Shown here: positions 41,394 to 44,453 of the stretch, in pieces | Layout of the letters: every line of letters begins with the position of its first letter | Numbering within the stretch: position 1 is the first letter of the stretch | From: Deinococcus sp. | Lineage (GTDB): Bacteria; Deinococcota; Deinococci; Deinococcales; Deinococcaceae | Assembly (NCBI RefSeq): GCF_025362455.1 | Contig: NZ_JANYGJ010000053.1 | Span: 1-44,453 of the forward strand | DNA: 44,453 nucleotides | Direction: 5' to 3' | Notes under the pieces: generated by a model | Database searches by the model: none | Told to the model about the DNA's origin: nothing | Seen by the model: the letters and a program-made list of their open reading frames with translations, nothing else | Position numbers and translations under genes: made by a program

Positions 41394-41434
41394 GTGCTGA
41401 ACCGGCGCGTGCTGGACCGGCGCGTGCTGAACGA
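41394..41434. repeat. 15-bp tandem repeat, about 2.6 copies
   Basis: GTGCTGAACCGGCGC, GTGCTGGACCGGCGC and a partial unit begin directly after the binding-protein stop codon. A looser GTGCAG/CAGTACAGG repetition continues at 41526-41588 up to the permease ribosome site. Confidence 0.85.
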
Positions 41435-41594
41435 GTCAGCTAAAGAGCAGTCAGCGCTGTAGTGCCCAGGGGGCCGGAAGGTTTCGGCTCCCTGGAACGC
41501 TTTCCCGGTCCGTGTTGACCGGCATGGTGCAGGAAATTTGGCACAGTGCAGTAAACAAAGCAGTACAGGAAGTAAAGCAGTGCAGGAGGTGAAC

Positions 41595-42542
41595 ATGACC
41601 GCACCTCAACCCTCAGTCTCTGAACATGGCCCGGCGGGTCTCACCCAGCAGCCTGGTCGCAAGCCCCGTCAGCGTAGAAGCGGTTCGCTGCGCTGGGCGC
41701 TGCTCGGCCCGGCCCTGGCGATCATCGGCCTGACGGTGATCTATCCGCTGATCGCCTCGTTCATCAGCTCCTTTCGCCAGTGGCGACTGATCGATTCGCC
41801 CGATCCGGGGCCGTTCGTGGGGGTCGCCAACTATGCGCGCGCCTTTACCGACGCGGGATTTCTCAACAGCCTGGCCGTCAGCGCCCTGTACATCTTCGTG
41901 TCGGTGAGCCTGACGCTGGTGCTGGGGCTGGGCATCGCGCTGATCTTGCAAAAGCCCACGCCGCTCAACGTGCTGACCCGCACCATGCTGATCTTTCCGT
42001 TCGCCGTCGCGCCGGTGCTCAAGGGCTTTAGCTGGCGCTTCATGCTCAATCCCGAATTCGGGGTGTACGCCAAGATGCTCGGCGCCATTTTTCCGCCGCT
42101 CAGGGGCTATGTCTGGCTAGGCCACGATTTCAGCGCGCTGCTGGCCATCGCCTTCTCCGAGATCTGGGGCTGGGCGCCGCTGTTCGCGCTGATGTTCATC
42201 GGGGCCATCGGCTCCATTCCCGCCGAGTCCACCGAGGCGGCGCGGATGGACGGGGCGACCAGTTTCCAGATTTTTCGCAAAATCACCCTGCCGCTGCTGG
42301 CGCCGGTCATCTACATCGTGGCGCTGCTCAAGATCATCTCGGCCTTCAAGATGTTCGACCAGATCGCCATCATGACCGGCGGCGGTCCCGGCGACTCGAC
42401 CCAGACGCTGTACTATTTCGTGTATCAGGTCGCCTTTCGCAATCTGGACATGGGCTACGCCTCCGCGCTCTCATACATCCTGGTGGTTATCATGGCGATC
42501 ATCTCCACGTTCTATGTCCGCACGCTGCTGAAGGGCGACTGA
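41595..42542 (+). CDS. ABC sugar importer permease (MalF type)
   Basis: 315 residues from ATG 41595, preceded by GGAGGTG. After a 30-residue cytoplasmic head, about six spans follow (ALLGPALAIIGLTVIYPLIASFISS first). The EAA loop is ESTEAARMDGATSFQIFRKI with the conserved glycine, and MTGGGPGDSTQTLYYFVYQ is a MalF-type signature. It pairs with the next permease, two bases downstream. No ATPase gene is nearby. Confidence 0.93.
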   Translation: MTAPQPSVSEHGPAGLTQQPGRKPRQRRSGSLRWALLGPALAIIGLTVIYPLIASFISSFRQWRLIDSPDPGPFVGVANYARAFTDAGFLNSLAVSALYIFVSVSLTLVLGLGIALILQKPTPLNVLTRTMLIFPFAVAPVLKGFSWRFMLNPEFGVYAKMLGAIFPPLRGYVWLGHDFSALLAIAFSEIWGWAPLFALMFIGAIGSIPAESTEAARMDGATSFQIFRKITLPLLAPVIYIVALLKIISAFKMFDQIAIMTGGGPGDSTQTLYYFVYQVAFRNLDMGYASALSYILVVIMAIISTFYVRTLLKGD

Positions 42543-42543
42543 G

Positions 42544-43413
42544 GTGCGCGGCGACCTGGTAGCTGAGTTGCCACCGCTGCCCCGGCGGCCCGCGCCGCTG
42601 AGTAGGCGCCTGGCGCAGGGGGCCGAGGTCTTCGGGGCGCTGGCGATCATCTTCTTCGTGATGTTCCCGCTGGTCTGGATGCTGCTGGGCGCCTTCAAAA
42701 ACGAGATCGACATTTACTCGACCAAGCTGTTTTTTCAGGCGACGCTGGACAATTTCCGGGCCGTCTTCGCCAGTCCGGTGCTGCTCGGCGGCAGAATCTG
42801 GATCAGCGCCCTGGTGTCGTTCCTGACGGTGGCCATCACCATTCCGCTGGGGGCCGCCGCCGCCTACGTGCTGTCGCGCCACCGCTTCCGGGGCCGCAAC
42901 ACGCTGTTTTTGCTGATTCTCATCACCCAGTTCGTGCCCGCCGTGGTGGTGGCCATCCCCTTTTTCAACCTGTTCCGGGCCGCTCACCTGATCGACACGC
43001 CCCTGGCGCTGGTGATCGTCTACCTGTCGTTCACGCTGCCCTACGCCATCTGGTTGCTGCGCGGCTTTTTCGACGCCCTGCCGGTCGAGATCGAGGAAGC
43101 CTCGTACATCGACGGCTGCAACGAATTTCAGACCCTGCGCTTCGTGACGGTGCCGCTGGTGCTGCCGGGCATCCTGGTGGCGGCGGTGTTCACCTTCATT
43201 TCGGCCTGGAACGAGTTTTTCTTCGCGCTGATCCTGACCCGCTCGGAGTCGCTGACCCTGCCCGTCGCCATTCTGGGCATCAGCGGCCCGCGCGGCCCGA
43301 TGTGGGAGCAGCTCTCGGCAGCCGGAATGATCGTGATGGTGCCGATTTTAGTGATGTCGTTCTTTATTCGCAAATACTTCGTCGAGGGCATCACGGTGGG
43401 AGCGGTCAAGTGA
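42544..43413 (+). CDS. ABC sugar importer permease (MalG type)
   Basis: 289 residues from GTG 42544, one base after the previous stop. About six spans begin EVFGALAIIFFVMFPLVWMLLGAF. The EAA loop EIEEASYIDGCNEFQTLRFV retains the glycine; FISAWNEFFFALILTRSE and the C-terminal YFVEGITVGAVK are typical. It completes the membrane part of the LacI-controlled importer. Confidence 0.93.
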   Translation: MRGDLVAELPPLPRRPAPLSRRLAQGAEVFGALAIIFFVMFPLVWMLLGAFKNEIDIYSTKLFFQATLDNFRAVFASPVLLGGRIWISALVSFLTVAITIPLGAAAAYVLSRHRFRGRNTLFLLILITQFVPAVVVAIPFFNLFRAAHLIDTPLALVIVYLSFTLPYAIWLLRGFFDALPVEIEEASYIDGCNEFQTLRFVTVPLVLPGILVAAVFTFISAWNEFFFALILTRSESLTLPVAILGISGPRGPMWEQLSAAGMIVMVPILVMSFFIRKYFVEGITVGAVK

Positions 43414-43571
43414 GGCGGTCAAGTGAATGAGCCGGAAGGCCACAACCGTCCGCGTCCGTTACGCGCGTCAGGTGCTCAGGGACATAGCCGGGCCGGTGGG
43501 CGGGGTGGGGGTGTATGGGTTTTGCCGCCCGCCCCACGCCTTCCCACGACAACCCGGTGGTGTTCCGACCT

Positions 43572-44453
43572 ATGACCAGAAAATCGTCCAGCAGCGCCCA
43601 GTCCAGCAGCCTTCAGTCTACCGAAGCTCAGACCGGCGAGCCCCACTCAGCACCCATTCACGTCCCGCAAACGCTTGAGGCGGTGCCCAGCGCCGTGTCC
43701 AGTCAGGCCGCTGCGCCCTCCAGCTCCCCGGTACCGGCAGACCAACTCTCGACAGCAGCCGTGTTCGACTTCGCGGACCGGCCTGATTATTCCCACTTCA
43801 CAGGCGCCGCCAGCACGGGTCGCAGGCACGGCCTGGAGGGCTTCGACGAGGACTACACCGATATCGTCGACTACATCGTGCGCTGCACCCACAGGATCTG
43901 GGAAGAAAAGGCCGTCGGGCTGATCTACACCCACTACGCCCACAACGTCACGGTGCATACGTCGGGCGGCACCCTCTACGGGCGCGAGGCGATGGTGGTC
44001 AATACCCTCCAGCGCATGGCGGTCTACGCCGAGCGCCGGGCCTTCGCCGACGACGTGATCTGGAGCGGCGACGAGCGCAGTGGGTTTTACACCTCCCACC
44101 GCGTCTCCAGCGTGGGCGTCAACACTGGCTACAGCGAGCACGGCCCACCGACGGGGCGCCGGGTCTGGCGCTGGGGTATGGCCGACTGTTTCACCGTGGG
44201 CAACCGGATCGTGGAGGAGTGGCTGGCTCACGACGGCGTCACCGAGGTCCGCCAGATGGGTTACGACCCCATCAGACTGGCCCACGCGGCGGTGCTGCCC
44301 GCCACGCCGCATACCCACGGTGAGATCGACCGGCTGCCGGGCGGTCAGCAGGCGCCGACCTTTTACGAGGTGCCCTCCGCCGATCAGCCGCAGGAATTCA
44401 TCCGCGCCATTTTGCAAAACATGTGGAACGCCAGACTCATCAACATGGTGCGT
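43572..44453 (+). CDS. NTF2-like (SnoaL-type) protein, C-terminus beyond window
   Basis: 294 codons are visible from ATG 43572 to the right edge. The first 60 or so residues are Ser/Gln/Ala-rich and look disordered; the start could instead be a later GTG near 43763. Residues about 95-225 form an NTF2-like domain: DYTDIVDYIVRCTHRIWEEKAVGLIYTHY split at 93-121, VHTSGGTLYGREAMV, DDVIWSGDERSGFYTSHR and ADCFTVGNRIVEEWLAHD. A second helical or NTF2-like unit seems to begin near 285. Family members include cyclases, isomerases and binding proteins. It lies about 160 bases after the importer and may be part of that operon. Confidence 0.7.
   Translation, partial: MTRKSSSSAQSSSLQSTEAQTGEPHSAPIHVPQTLEAVPSAVSSQAAAPSSSPVPADQLSTAAVFDFADRPDYSHFTGAASTGRRHGLEGFDEDYTDIVDYIVRCTHRIWEEKAVGLIYTHYAHNVTVHTSGGTLYGREAMVVNTLQRMAVYAERRAFADDVIWSGDERSGFYTSHRVSSVGVNTGYSEHGPPTGRRVWRWGMADCFTVGNRIVEEWLAHDGVTEVRQMGYDPIRLAHAAVLPATPHTHGEIDRLPGGQQAPTFYEVPSADQPQEFIRAILQNMWNARLINMVR

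Noticed and set aside
43501..43560. Terminator after the importer operon (GGTGGGCGGGG and CCGCCCGCCCC arms)
   Set aside because: The arms pair only imperfectly and there is no T-run after them; too weak to list as a feature.

Overview
The window is high-GC bacterial DNA that looks like Deinococcus. Pointers are the GC-rich coding sequence, strong GGAGG-type ribosome sites mixed with GTG starts and 4-base ATGA/GTGA overlaps, an N-acylamino acid racemase of the Deinococcus/Geobacillus type, and an RNA ligase plus HD-Pnk pair. The genus is an inference. No rRNA, tRNA, CRISPR array or intact insertion sequence was seen.

Layout. (1) 1-4.4 kb, defence-like: the N-terminal half of an MmeI-type fused restriction/methylation enzyme (minus strand, runs off the left edge), divergent from a large protein joining a RelE/ParE-like domain, an SF1 helicase and ankyrin repeats. 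(2) 4.5-13.2 kb, polyol or sugar use: FGGY kinase and SorC-type regulator (minus), then a solute-binding protein, two permeases, a decayed dehydrogenase and an intact zinc dehydrogenase (plus). (3) 13.7-16.2 kb: two solute-binding proteins without permeases, followed by about 1 kb without a recognisable gene. (4) 17.1-28.2 kb, D-amino acid/peptide salvage: a short leader ORF, N-acylamino acid racemase, GNAT acyltransferase, Dpp-type permeases and binding protein, serine hydrolase, D-aminoacylase-like amidohydrolase, RpiR-type regulator and M19 dipeptidase, nearly all closely packed. (5) 28.4-30.4 kb: a two-gene nucleic-acid repair operon (RNA ligase, HD-Pnk). (6) 30.4-33.6 kb: an SDR, divergent from a GH3 glycosidase, and a fragment of a YhcG/DUF1016 nuclease gene. 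(7) 33.7-44.4 kb, a LacI-type regulon: a six-gene minus-strand catabolic operon (cupin, alpha/beta hydrolase, HpcH/HpaI aldolase, HisD-like dehydrogenase, LacI regulator, SDR) divergent from an ABC importer (binding protein, two permeases) and an NTF2-like gene cut by the right edge.

The clearest regulatory result is in region 7. The same 16-base palindromic operator lies directly after the -10 box of both divergent promoters, in the same orientation relative to transcription. The LacI-type repressor encoded in the operon is the obvious ligand, so transporter, enzymes and repressor would be induced together.

A second striking feature is that most gene boundaries carry a small direct repeat of 11-30 bases, two to five copies, with a different unit at each site. 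Some of these run across stop codons or into the beginnings of genes.

None of the ABC importers has an ATPase gene in the window, so ATPases must be supplied from elsewhere.
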